From a virus: DNA of 23,398 nucleotides. The translations under genes were made by a program, and so were the position numbers. The notes under the pieces are model-generated. The model had not been told where the DNA came from. It searched no databases and was given only the letters and a program-made list of their open reading frames with translations. The DNA lies in the IMG/VR virus record IMGVR_UViG_3300025141_000786, positions 1-23,398 of that record. One strand, written 5' to 3'. Positions 16,132-23,398 of the stretch are shown here, in pieces (the stretch's first letter is position 1; every line of letters begins with the position of its first letter).

Positions 16132-19056
16132 ATGGCAGAAACAGCTTCAGAAGAATTAATTGATGACGCAATTCGGCTGGGAGAAGATTACGATCAAGAT
16201 ACCCTTCAATTAACTTATAGAAAAAATGCGCAACAGGCGCTCCTTTTTTGTTCGAAAACGGTGGCCTTGAAAAACCAAAATTTTTATACCGGTGCCGACA
16301 CGACTCCGATGTCCCTTCCCACTAAGGGATATGAGGCCGAGTTTGCTAAGGGCCTAGCTGCCGGCGAGACGGAACCTGAGCGATCCTGGCTTTCGGGCTA
16401 CAGAAACATCGTCCCGGTGAAGGCGGGCGAATACCCGGCGGATTCGTCAGTATCTTTACTGGCCACACGCAGTATTTTAGCAAATCAGTTTTTTACTTTT
16501 GAACTAACATCAGCTCAAATGGCTGCGTTAGTGCCCGAAATTCGCATTTATAAGGTTGACTATAAAATAGATTCTAAAACTAAAGAAATCCTCACCAAAA
16601 ACCCTACAAAGAGAGAGATCGTTTTTAACAAAAGCGTAACTCAAGGAGAGATTCAAATTTTAGAAAGCTATGGAGGAAATTTAGGATCCGCAGGAATTGA
16701 GTCTTTTTCTTGGGCTCTTAAAGGTGTCAACCCCGCCGAGGTAGATAGTAATATCGAGGCCTCTTTAAAAATTTATTTTAACAACCTGGCGTCGTTCCAA
16801 TCAATCCTGGACCACCAAAGATATGCAGCGACTCAAGCAGCAGTCTACACCGCGGCAACGGCCCCCGCTCTTCCCGCTTCCTTTCTGGATTTGATTACTT
16901 TCTCACCGCCCACTGAATTAAACACTAACCTTCCCTGCATTGATAAATACGAGCCTGAATTTTTTGAAGTTCTAGTAGAAGTGGGGTGGACTTATAGCGG
17001 TAAAAGTGGCTTGTTTAAAGACCACCAAAAGGATGCGTTGGACACGATGAAGGAAACGCTTTACCTAACGTTGACAGATCATGCATTTGATTTCAGAGAA
17101 GATGGATCTGCAACCCTTGAAGTTAATTATCGGGCCCGTACCACCTTTAATACTGCTAAGTATGATATTCTGGGGTATTCAAAAGATAAAAAGATAAAAA
17201 AAGAGATGGATCAGCTTGAGACAAGTTCCGAAGAATTAGATGAAGATGGATTGGCGCAGTCTAAGAAAGAAGAGATACAAGAACAGATGAAAAAAACAGA
17301 GTTCACGCTCCAGCACCTAACTAGGACGAAGACTCGCGAGCTGATGAATGCCCTAATCTGTTCGGCTTATACAGCCAAAATCCCAAAGGCCCTCATGTTT
17401 CATTTTGATACTGGGGACCAATCGATTGTGACGAACGTGTCGGATATGTTGGCCGCCGCGGCAGATCCAGAGCTTGGCGGTGATGCGGCCTTCGACACAC
17501 TCCGACAGCAAGTTGTGGACGACTATGACAAAGCAACAGCAAGTGCAACAAGCATTTCCGTCGAGCGCGTTTCACAAAAGTACCTTGAGGACGACGACGA
17601 CGGCGTCTTCACGACCTCAGCGGCCACGAATGCCACAACGAGCGGCCATGGCGCCGGCGGCGGCGCAGCCGAAGGCACCGGCACCTGGTGGAAGATCTTC
17701 ACGGAGGCCCACGGTCTTGACAACAAGAAGTTTGGTCGCCTCAGTGAAAAAACAAAACTTAAGTTACAAGGAGCGACCACTGAACCTGGGCAAGAAAACG
17801 GTTATTTTTCAGTAGATTTTGTTTATTTAGGTGATATACTAGAGATTTTTTTTCAAACGGCTCCCATCTTGACTCTCCTCGGCGAACAGAAATTAGCTAT
17901 TCTTCTAACGGATGTTGCTTTTTTGAATACCTTTGAGCTTTTATCAAAAATTGAGCTAAGAAACAAAAAATATGAGATAAACACCGGAGGCCAGTTTATA
18001 CCATATAGTGCCCTCAAGTGCGCGACTAATAGTGCAGGCCCCGCATTCCGACGTAGCTTATATCATGAGATTAATCTGGCAAATATGCCCATTAATCTAG
18101 AAATTTTGCTAGACTTTCTGACTGACAAAATTGTGAAAAACAACAAGACTGTATATTATTTAGATAATTTCGTGAGTGATTTGTTTAATGAGCTTGTAAA
18201 GCCTCTTATAGCAGATACCGGCGTTATGGGAGTACCGATGAACCAGCCGGCTATGATAAACATCTCTCTTGATACCATCAAGGAGTCTCCTGTTTTCCCA
18301 GATTTTTATGATCAGGCCACCCCTGATGGAGAAGTGGTGGGATATTATGATCAGGCTCGCCTAGCACCCTCAACCACCGGCGTCATAGGGCGCCTTGGTT
18401 CTGGTTATAGTTTGTCAAATAACACACACATTAAGTCTCACAGGTCAGACCCAACGGATAACGCCCCGGGCAACGGCCCCTATGGATATGCTCAAATTGG
18501 ATATCTCGCCAACTATCTTAAACAAGCCAATCCGGACGGCACGTGGGTAAAACCAGTTTTTCCCTCTAGCACAGACGTGACAAAGCAAGCGACCGTCAAA
18601 ATTTATGGAATGATATCTCAAGCACAAGCTTTCAAGGGTAACTATCTGAGAAACCAGGAATATAATATATATAATTTTGTGGTAGGAATCGATGCCGGCC
18701 TCGTTAAAGCAGTTAAATTTGAACGCGTTGATCAAGAATATTTAAGAGAATCAAGAGTTTCGAAGTCTCGAAGCTTCGGCGCCGGCCAATTAAGAGAACT
18801 GTACCACGTTAATTTAACTTTGTATGGCAATAATCTACTCAAACCCGGTGGACTTATTTATGTAGAGCCTAATCCCATAATATTTGGGCGCCCAGTCGAG
18901 GAGCATTCTATTTCGCGTGTGCTGGGCTTGGGGGGATACCATCTGGTGGTAGATGTGAGTCATAACATTTCTAAAGATGGGTGGGAAACACAAGTTAAAG
19001 CTATGCATGTATCTATGCCCATCAGTGAGCCCGCAGAACCGACCCCCGGTACTTAA
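16132..19056 (+). CDS. Large baseplate protein with hub-like C-terminus
   Basis: 974 aa. No family is certain. The C-terminal 115 residues resemble the end of baseplate hub proteins (gpD/gp27 type): KFERVDQEYLRESRVSK, then LYHVNLTLYGNNLLKPGGLIYVEP (about 887-914), then LGLGGYHLVVDVSHNISKDGWETQVKAMH (about 930-958). The N-terminal 340 residues look like strand-rich modules (ILANQFFTFELTSAQMAALVPEI; YEPEFFEVLVEVGWTYSG; TLEVNYRAR). Residues 352-408 form a charged coiled coil. Residues 420-539 are low-complexity, Asp/Ala/Gly/Thr-rich and far more GC-rich than the flanks. The gene starts 14 bases after the LysM-like gene, with a weak SD. LysM followed by hub is a common order in contractile tails, which supports the hub reading. 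A structural scaffold of the baseplate is the alternative. Confidence 0.6.
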   Translation: MAETASEELIDDAIRLGEDYDQDTLQLTYRKNAQQALLFCSKTVALKNQNFYTGADTTPMSLPTKGYEAEFAKGLAAGETEPERSWLSGYRNIVPVKAGEYPADSSVSLLATRSILANQFFTFELTSAQMAALVPEIRIYKVDYKIDSKTKEILTKNPTKREIVFNKSVTQGEIQILESYGGNLGSAGIESFSWALKGVNPAEVDSNIEASLKIYFNNLASFQSILDHQRYAATQAAVYTAATAPALPASFLDLITFSPPTELNTNLPCIDKYEPEFFEVLVEVGWTYSGKSGLFKDHQKDALDTMKETLYLTLTDHAFDFREDGSATLEVNYRARTTFNTAKYDILGYSKDKKIKKEMDQLETSSEELDEDGLAQSKKEEIQEQMKKTEFTLQHLTRTKTRELMNALICSAYTAKIPKALMFHFDTGDQSIVTNVSDMLAAAADPELGGDAAFDTLRQQVVDDYDKATASATSISVERVSQKYLEDDDDGVFTTSAATNATTSGHGAGGGAAEGTGTWWKIFTEAHGLDNKKFGRLSEKTKLKLQGATTEPGQENGYFSVDFVYLGDILEIFFQTAPILTLLGEQKLAILLTDVAFLNTFELLSKIELRNKKYEINTGGQFIPYSALKCATNSAGPAFRRSLYHEINLANMPINLEILLDFLTDKIVKNNKTVYYLDNFVSDLFNELVKPLIADTGVMGVPMNQPAMINISLDTIKESPVFPDFYDQATPDGEVVGYYDQARLAPSTTGVIGRLGSGYSLSNNTHIKSHRSDPTDNAPGNGPYGYAQIGYLANYLKQANPDGTWVKPVFPSSTDVTKQATVKIYGMISQAQAFKGNYLRNQEYNIYNFVVGIDAGLVKAVKFERVDQEYLRESRVSKSRSFGAGQLRELYHVNLTLYGNNLLKPGGLIYVEPNPIIFGRPVEEHSISRVLGLGGYHLVVDVSHNISKDGWETQVKAMHVSMPISEPAEPTPGT

Positions 19057-19090
19057 CGCAACATATTCCGAGAAGGAGTCTAATTAAAAC

Positions 19091-20503
19091 ATGGCCGACG
19101 ACCCCACCTTAGTAGAAAAATATTCTAAAGTAAGTCCTTATACGCTTACTCTTGATCGCAACTTTGAAGAAGTAGCATCCGACGGCTTTAGCGCCATTCT
19201 CCCTAACAGCGAAGCGCTGGAGACATTAAATAACTCATATCCGATGGGGAGAAATAGCGCCCCCCTAAAGATAAACTTTCTTCAGCGACAAAAATATAGA
19301 AATGCAAACTATTTTGATGCACCATCTAACCCTCTTCCCACTCCTCTTGATATGTTATATGATAAGGTTTTTTATGGTAAAGTCGATCGATTTCAAAATG
19401 TTATCATCCCCAAACAAGATTCTAGCTTGCTTAAGCATGCGTCGTCTAAAGAGAATGTGGTTGCCTTTAACTTCGTTGCGGACGCTTTTTTTCTATTAAA
19501 AAGGAATTTGAAGATAGCCGGAGACTCGGGCGGTATAGAAACAATTCAAACAAATTTATTTCAGATTGAAGCCTCTAAAGGATGGAGAAACCAGGTGGAC
19601 ACGTATAAGTCAGTCTTTAATCAATTGTGCGCTGCGTTTCAGAGTGTATATCTGACCACCCTAAGCAAAAAAGATTATAACAAAATTATTACTTTTTCTG
19701 ATTATGTGGGCGCTTTCTTAAACTTTCTTTTGACCGGTGACCTCCGACCGCGTCCCGTTACATTAACAGCTTTTGTACTTAGTCCGCAGTCATCACCGGT
19801 TGCGTTGTCTGGGCTTGGACTTGAAATAGACCGGCTCGGGTATGGTAATGATTTAATGAAATATACTGGGTATATACAAGATGTTAATTTTTCATATTAC
19901 GTTAAGGCCGCCCGAAAATTTGGGCTTTATGTAGATCGCAATGGACCTTGGCGTTTGATGGCAGATCCGTTGTCGCCTCCGATGGTTCAACTACGTTCGG
20001 CTTACCCTAATTCAAATGAAGATTTTTTTGATACATATTATGATAGAACCTATACTATGGATATTGACCTGTTAAAAGAAAATTTGTTGGCAACATATAA
20101 TAATTTCGCTCGCGGAAACCCGAGTGTTATAGAAGCAGTCATCGGTACTGTGGCATGCCCCACCACACATTTCAACGAAATTGCGACTCGGGAACAAGTT
20201 TCTTTAGATTATATAAATAATTTAGGAAATGAATTTTGGTTTAATGCTTATCTGCGGATTCGAATGTGGGAATCTTCGGTGTTCTACAAGAACGCCTCGG
20301 TATTGGTCAAAGAGGCAACTAAGATCGCCCGGGCATATGGAGACGATCGTGGAGTGATTTATATCAACAATTTGTTTAAGCCCTATCTTTATGATGAAAG
20401 AATTTTTAATACCTTGACAAGACAGACCCAAACTGTTACAGTAGGGTCAGTGTTAGATGGGTCCACAGTCACTGTTGGTTCTGGGGCCCCCGGCACATAT
20501 TAA
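19091..20503 (+). CDS. Virion structural protein of unknown role, probably baseplate
   Basis: 470 aa, mostly helical and aromatic-rich, no signal peptide. Notable pieces: FLQRQKYRNANYFDAP, NVVAFNFVADAFFLLKRNLKI, RPVTLTAFVLSP, and YTGYIQDVNFSYYVKAARKFGLYVDRNGPWRLMADP (about residues 258-293). The latter half reads like an enzyme-free structural fold (YYDRTYTMDIDLLKENLLATYNNFARGNP). The C-terminus has a repeat-like TVTVGSVLDGSTVTVGSG. AAGGAG lies 12 bases before the ATG. It follows the hub-like gene and precedes the polymerase by only nine bases. I do not recognise a family; structural assignment is from context. Confidence 0.55.
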   Translation: MADDPTLVEKYSKVSPYTLTLDRNFEEVASDGFSAILPNSEALETLNNSYPMGRNSAPLKINFLQRQKYRNANYFDAPSNPLPTPLDMLYDKVFYGKVDRFQNVIIPKQDSSLLKHASSKENVVAFNFVADAFFLLKRNLKIAGDSGGIETIQTNLFQIEASKGWRNQVDTYKSVFNQLCAAFQSVYLTTLSKKDYNKIITFSDYVGAFLNFLLTGDLRPRPVTLTAFVLSPQSSPVALSGLGLEIDRLGYGNDLMKYTGYIQDVNFSYYVKAARKFGLYVDRNGPWRLMADPLSPPMVQLRSAYPNSNEDFFDTYYDRTYTMDIDLLKENLLATYNNFARGNPSVIEAVIGTVACPTTHFNEIATREQVSLDYINNLGNEFWFNAYLRIRMWESSVFYKNASVLVKEATKIARAYGDDRGVIYINNLFKPYLYDERIFNTLTRQTQTVTVGSVLDGSTVTVGSGAPGTY

Positions 20504-20512
20504 GGAGCCGGT

Positions 20513-21700
20513 ATGCTTTTCCAAGCATTAGATTTAAAATCAGATTGTGTAGGGTATTATGCCAATAATGCTATAAACCCCAATTGCCCCCTTCCCTTGG
20601 AGGGAGAAACATGGGAGTTCTCCCCTCATTTACGTGGCGATCACTACGAAATAGGACAGATATACAGCCAAGGAGCGACCATTACAGCCGTTTGTCCGGA
20701 GGAGTTGAGGCAAGAATGGGAGAATATCAAGAAGACTCTCAAATCGTGCCTCAAGGCCTTTAGAACATCTCATCTATCTTTGGATGAAAATTGTTTTTAT
20801 GATGTTGTGCCTGAATACTTTCTGTATCAATACCTGGAGACAAAAAACAAGGTAACACAACATGTTTTGGATACTTACCCGCGCCCCAATAACTACGACC
20901 TTACCTATAACCTTCTAGAAATGCTTACGACGATTCGTGGACAACGCCTAAATGTTAATATTGGCTCAATTAAGCATTTGCTCACCTCTGTAAGAGGACA
21001 AAACTTTCAGCGTATGCTTCATACAGTTAAACATGTGTGCGACTATAACCCTTGGGGGACAATTACGGGCCGCTTGGCGGCAAACCCTAACAGTTTTCCA
21101 ATCCTTACAATGAACAAGGAATTTCGAGCATGCATTCTGCCAAAGAATGATTGGCTTGTGGAGCTTGATTTCAACGCAGCAGAACTAAGGACGCTATTGG
21201 CGCTAGCGGGCGTAGAACAACCGAAGAACGACATCCATGACTGGAATGTAAAGAACGTTTTTGATAGTAAGCTGACTCGAGAGGAAGCCAAGGTCAAGAC
21301 CTTCGCGTGGTTGTATTCTAGTAAGGAAAACAAGCAATTAGAGAGCCTTTATAACAAGGATTTAGTGCGAAATAAGTACTGGAATGGCTGTAAAATTGAG
21401 ACAGATTATGGTAGAATAATAGAGAACGTAGATGAGCACCATGCGCTCAATTACATCGTTCAAAGCACCACAATCGACATGGTGCATGAACAGGCTTACA
21501 AAGTCTATGAGCTTTTGAAGGGGAGAAAGAGCCACATCGCATTTCTTATTCACGACGCCGTGTATATCGACCTCGCTGATGAAGATCGAAAAGAACTTAT
21601 AAATCTCCTTGACACATTCAGGGAAACACGGTATGATATATTCAAGGTGAACGTCTCCGCTGGGAGAAACCTGGGAGAAATGAAGGAACTAAAATTATGA
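20513..21700 (+). CDS. Compact family A DNA polymerase (palm/fingers only)
   Basis: 395 aa. It carries the polymerase signature in order: GRLAANPNSFPIL (186-198, like GRLSS..PNLQNIP), motif A ELDFNAAELR (217-226, with D219, E224, R226), the O-helix pattern R256-x3-K260-x3-F264-x3-Y268, the ALNYIVQSTTIDM helix (Q317), and motif C LIHDAVYIDL (H347, D348). It ends GRNLGEM, like GxNWxEL endings of the family. Both catalytic aspartates are present, so activity is plausible. Oddities: no 3'-5' exonuclease domain; the thumb is very short; the usual Glu of HDE is Ala349; and the Gly after the O-helix Tyr is Ser. T4-like phages normally use a family B polymerase. AAGGAG (20502-20507) overlaps the stop of the structural gene before it, so both are probably translated from one message. 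Confidence 0.88.
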   Translation: MLFQALDLKSDCVGYYANNAINPNCPLPLEGETWEFSPHLRGDHYEIGQIYSQGATITAVCPEELRQEWENIKKTLKSCLKAFRTSHLSLDENCFYDVVPEYFLYQYLETKNKVTQHVLDTYPRPNNYDLTYNLLEMLTTIRGQRLNVNIGSIKHLLTSVRGQNFQRMLHTVKHVCDYNPWGTITGRLAANPNSFPILTMNKEFRACILPKNDWLVELDFNAAELRTLLALAGVEQPKNDIHDWNVKNVFDSKLTREEAKVKTFAWLYSSKENKQLESLYNKDLVRNKYWNGCKIETDYGRIIENVDEHHALNYIVQSTTIDMVHEQAYKVYELLKGRKSHIAFLIHDAVYIDLADEDRKELINLLDTFRETRYDIFKVNVSAGRNLGEMKELKL

Positions 21701-21924
21701 AGAACAAAGTGATAGATATAAACGCGGCCAAGTATCATATGCCGTCAACAACGCACTACACCGAGGGTGTCCGTGAAGTCGATGGAGTCGCAGGATTCAT
21801 CAGGAACGAACTACTTGGGGTGCTTGAGGAGACTGCCCTGGCATTTGACTACGACTACCAAGAACTGACCGTCGGAGACGTGTTGGAGTATTTGGTGGCA
21901 CGGGAAGAAGAGCGTCAGCAGTGA
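21697..21924 (+). CDS. Small protein of unknown function
   Basis: 75 aa, acidic. The start overlaps the polymerase stop (ATGA), and the stop overlaps the next start (GTGA), so it is translationally coupled on both sides. The N-terminal part is extended and His/Tyr-containing (NAAKYHMPSTTHYTEGVREV). The rest is predicted helical: GFIRNELLGVLEETALAFDYDYQELTVGDVLEYLV. AAGGA lies about 10 bases before the ATG. No family recognised. Its position suggests a role in DNA metabolism, by association only. Confidence 0.75.
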   Translation: MKNKVIDINAAKYHMPSTTHYTEGVREVDGVAGFIRNELLGVLEETALAFDYDYQELTVGDVLEYLVAREEERQQ

Positions 21925-22235
21925 ACAAGATTTACCAGAAGCTAGTCAGGGATCGTATTCCCGAAATCATTGAGGAGACCGGCAAGGAATTCTCGGTGTG
22001 CCAAGTAAAGGACGATCGCCTCAAGGACTACGCCATGAAGAAGCTTCAAGAGGAAGTTCAGGAATTCGTTGAGGACCCCTGTGCTGAAGAGGCTGCAGAC
22101 ATTATGGAGATCTTCCACTTTATCTGCGATCGCCTAGGCATCAAAGACAGCGAAATTATGGCCCAAACTACCGCGAAGCGTATTATGCGCGGCGGCTTTG
22201 ATATGGGTTTTGTTTTAGAATGGGTTGAGGACTAA
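21921..22235 (+). CDS. MazG-like nucleotide pyrophosphohydrolase
   Basis: 104 aa, about the length of a single MazG-like all-alpha NTP pyrophosphatase domain. The start YQKLVRDRIPEII (5-17) is the usual opening of this group. The metal-binding pattern EExxE...ExxD is complete: E44-E45-x2-E48 in KLQEEVQEF and E57-x2-D60 in EEAADI. RGGF near the end is also typical. Known relatives hydrolyse (d)NTPs to monophosphates; phage versions may tune nucleotide pools or alarmone levels. The start is GTG, overlapping the previous stop (GTGA). Substrate cannot be told from sequence. Confidence 0.85.
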   Translation: MNKIYQKLVRDRIPEIIEETGKEFSVCQVKDDRLKDYAMKKLQEEVQEFVEDPCAEEAADIMEIFHFICDRLGIKDSEIMAQTTAKRIMRGGFDMGFVLEWVED

Positions 22236-23092
22236 TGATAGTTGTGGGCTTAGGGAAGGCCGGCTGTAACATTGCGAAAGCTTTTTCAAAGTTTCCGCAA
22301 TATGAGACCTATGGTATAGATACAGTTCCTGAAGCAGATATCACAATTCAAAAAAGGTCAAACCACGAACAATACGATAAGCATTTTCCTAATCTTAAGA
22401 AGAAACTTAAACTTACCGATGAAGAGATTTTTGTTATTGTCGCCGGCGCGGGCAATATTTCTGGCGGAAGCCTTCGTCTTTTAGAACAGCTAAAGAACAA
22501 TAAGACAACAGTTGTTTATATTGAGGGCGACCTGAGTATCATGTCAGAAATACAAAAAAAACAAGAGAAGGTAGTTAGCAGCATCTTGCAGGAGTATGCC
22601 AGATCTGGTAAGGTAGAAAGCATTATAATGATCAGCAACTGTGAGCTGCAGAAAACCATTGGAGACATCTCCATTATTGGTTACTATGATACACTCAATC
22701 AAGCTGTGGTTAACACACTTCACATGATGAATATATTTAAGCATAGTGAACCAGTTATTGGAAATTTTATTGTACCCTCCGACCTGAGTAGGATCGCTTC
22801 TATCGGAATTGTAGACTTGCACGAGGAAGAAGAAATAGAAAAGTGGTTTTATGACTTGACAAACGTGCGTGACGTGGTATACTACTATGGTATCAACGAA
22901 GAAGACTTAAGGAACGACGGCACTTTGTTTAAAAAAATTAATAACTTTATTAAAGCTAAGGTCAATGACCGTGTCAACGTTTCGTATGGAGTATTTAAGA
23001 CCACCTATGATCAAAAATATTGTTATTGCATTCAGTATTCATCTATGGTACAATCATATAAAGAATTGATAGACGATCAGGATATTAGCTGA
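22235..23092 (+). CDS. Tubulin/FtsZ-like GTPase homologue
   Basis: 285 aa. The layout follows FtsZ: strand MIVV then glycine-rich VGLGKAGCNIAKAF (4-17, like GVGGGGGNAV), then GIDT (27-30, like the AANTD loop), then strand IFVIVAG with AGAGNISGGSLRLLEQL (70-86) where FtsZ has GGGTGTGAAPVVAE. Strand TTVVYIEGD (91-99) leads into a helix with IQKKQEKVV, then ESIIMISNCEL (128-138, like DTLIVIPNDRL), then YYDTLNQAVVNTLHMM (150-165, the central helix). NFIVPSDLSRIASIG (177-191) falls where FtsZ has its T7 loop INVDFADVR. The tubulin signature GGGTGSG is therefore altered (GAGNISGG), so nucleotide binding or polymerisation may differ. The C-terminal domain is short and no FtsZ tail peptide is seen. 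The ATG overlaps the stop of the MazG-like gene. Confidence 0.72.
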   Translation: MIVVGLGKAGCNIAKAFSKFPQYETYGIDTVPEADITIQKRSNHEQYDKHFPNLKKKLKLTDEEIFVIVAGAGNISGGSLRLLEQLKNNKTTVVYIEGDLSIMSEIQKKQEKVVSSILQEYARSGKVESIIMISNCELQKTIGDISIIGYYDTLNQAVVNTLHMMNIFKHSEPVIGNFIVPSDLSRIASIGIVDLHEEEEIEKWFYDLTNVRDVVYYYGINEEDLRNDGTLFKKINNFIKAKVNDRVNVSYGVFKTTYDQKYCYCIQYSSMVQSYKELIDDQDIS

Positions 23093-23106
23093 TCGTACTT
23101 TAACCC

Positions 23107-23118
23107 AACTATAAGGAG
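23107..23118 (+). promoter_or_regulatory. Ribosome binding site of the SSB gene
   Basis: AAGGAG at 23113-23118 lies six bases before the ATG, preceded by AACTAT as before the capsid gene. In T4, gp32 represses its own translation by binding near its start; whether the 32-base leader here is enough for that cannot be judged. Confidence 0.5.
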
Positions 23119-23124
23119 ATAAAA

Positions 23125-23398
23125 ATGGGTATTAACTTAGATAAGATGAGAGAGAAGCTCTCGTCACTACGCGGAGAAGGAAACTCCTCAAATGACACAT
23201 TCTGGCGCCCCGAGGACGGGGACCAGACTATTAGAATCGTTCCGACAGCGGACGGAGACCCCTTCAAAGAGATGTGGTTTCACTACAATGTCGAAAAGGG
23301 CGGTTTCCTATGTCCAAAGAGAAACTACAGCGACGAATGTCCTGTATGTGAGTTCGCCTCACAGTTGTGGCGCGAAGGCGCAGACAACAACGATGAGC
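23125..23398 (+). CDS. Single-stranded DNA-binding protein, gp32-like (5' part only)
   Basis: The first 91 codons are present; the gene runs off the window. gp32 coats single-stranded DNA during phage replication, recombination and repair. The N-terminus MGINLDKMREKLSSLRGEG is basic, as needed for cooperative binding in the family. It is followed by FWRPEDGDQTIRIVP (26-40), DPFKEMWFHYNV and a zinc site with H53, C63, C72 and C75 (HYNV...FLCPKRN...CPVCEFA). T4 gp32 has the same H-C-C-C zinc arrangement. The ATG with SD AAGGAG is unambiguous, and a 32-base gap separates it from the FtsZ-like gene. Confidence 0.93.
   Translation, partial: MGINLDKMREKLSSLRGEGNSSNDTFWRPEDGDQTIRIVPTADGDPFKEMWFHYNVEKGGFLCPKRNYSDECPVCEFASQLWREGADNNDE

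Noticed and set aside
22126-22133. GCGATCGC, the cyanobacterial HIP1 palindrome, as a host clue
   Set aside because: I saw only one copy in 23 kb, so it does not support a cyanobacterial host.

Overview
The window is about 23.4 kb from a tailed phage with a contractile tail (Caudoviricetes, myovirus morphology), distantly T4-like. Nearly every gene is on the plus strand, packed tightly, and most have a Shine-Dalgarno (SD) sequence. The T4-type landmarks are a major capsid protein with the VQPMSLPSG block, a gp13-like neck protein, a gp15-like tail completion protein, a gp18-type sheath, a gp19-type tube protein, a gp26/gp51-type baseplate protein and a zinc-binding gp32-type single-stranded DNA-binding protein. 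The sequence itself does not name the host. I saw no tRNA, CRISPR array, integrase or insertion sequence. Portal, terminase, gp25, gp6 and tail fibre genes are not in the window.

Layout. Positions 1-167 are a short left edge of uncertain coding content. It may hold the start of a divergent minus-strand gene, followed by a leader with an ACTATTTA motif. Positions 168-3089 are the head genes (acidic scaffold, then major capsid protein), closed by a clear rho-independent terminator at 3124-3153. Positions 3188-9072 hold neck, tail completion, sheath (unusually large, 1006 aa) and tube. Positions 9092-10957 encode a 621-aa protein whose conserved blocks look like a second, heavily expanded copy of the tube fold. 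After an AT-rich gap with an extended -10 promoter candidate, 11021-15077 hold a gp26/gp51-like protein, an out-of-frame overlapping ORF, a small unknown gene and the tape measure. Positions 15084-20503 hold inner-baseplate candidates: a beta-rich protein, a LysM/gp53-like protein, a 974-aa protein with a hub-like C-terminus and a 470-aa unknown.

Positions 20513-23398 switch to DNA metabolism without a break: a compact family A DNA polymerase without an exonuclease domain, a small unknown, a MazG-like pyrophosphohydrolase, a tubulin/FtsZ-like protein, and the 5' part of gene 32. The first four are spaced or overlapped as one translationally coupled unit, running straight on from the baseplate genes.

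The head, tail and baseplate genes would build the particle. The polymerase, SSB and MazG-like enzyme point to replication and nucleotide-pool control, and the FtsZ-like protein may have a cytoskeletal or regulatory role. The least ordinary items are the FtsZ-like gene, the mini polymerase in a structural operon, the expanded tube paralogue with sharp internal base-composition changes, and the possible recoding site at a T7 run upstream of the tape measure gene.
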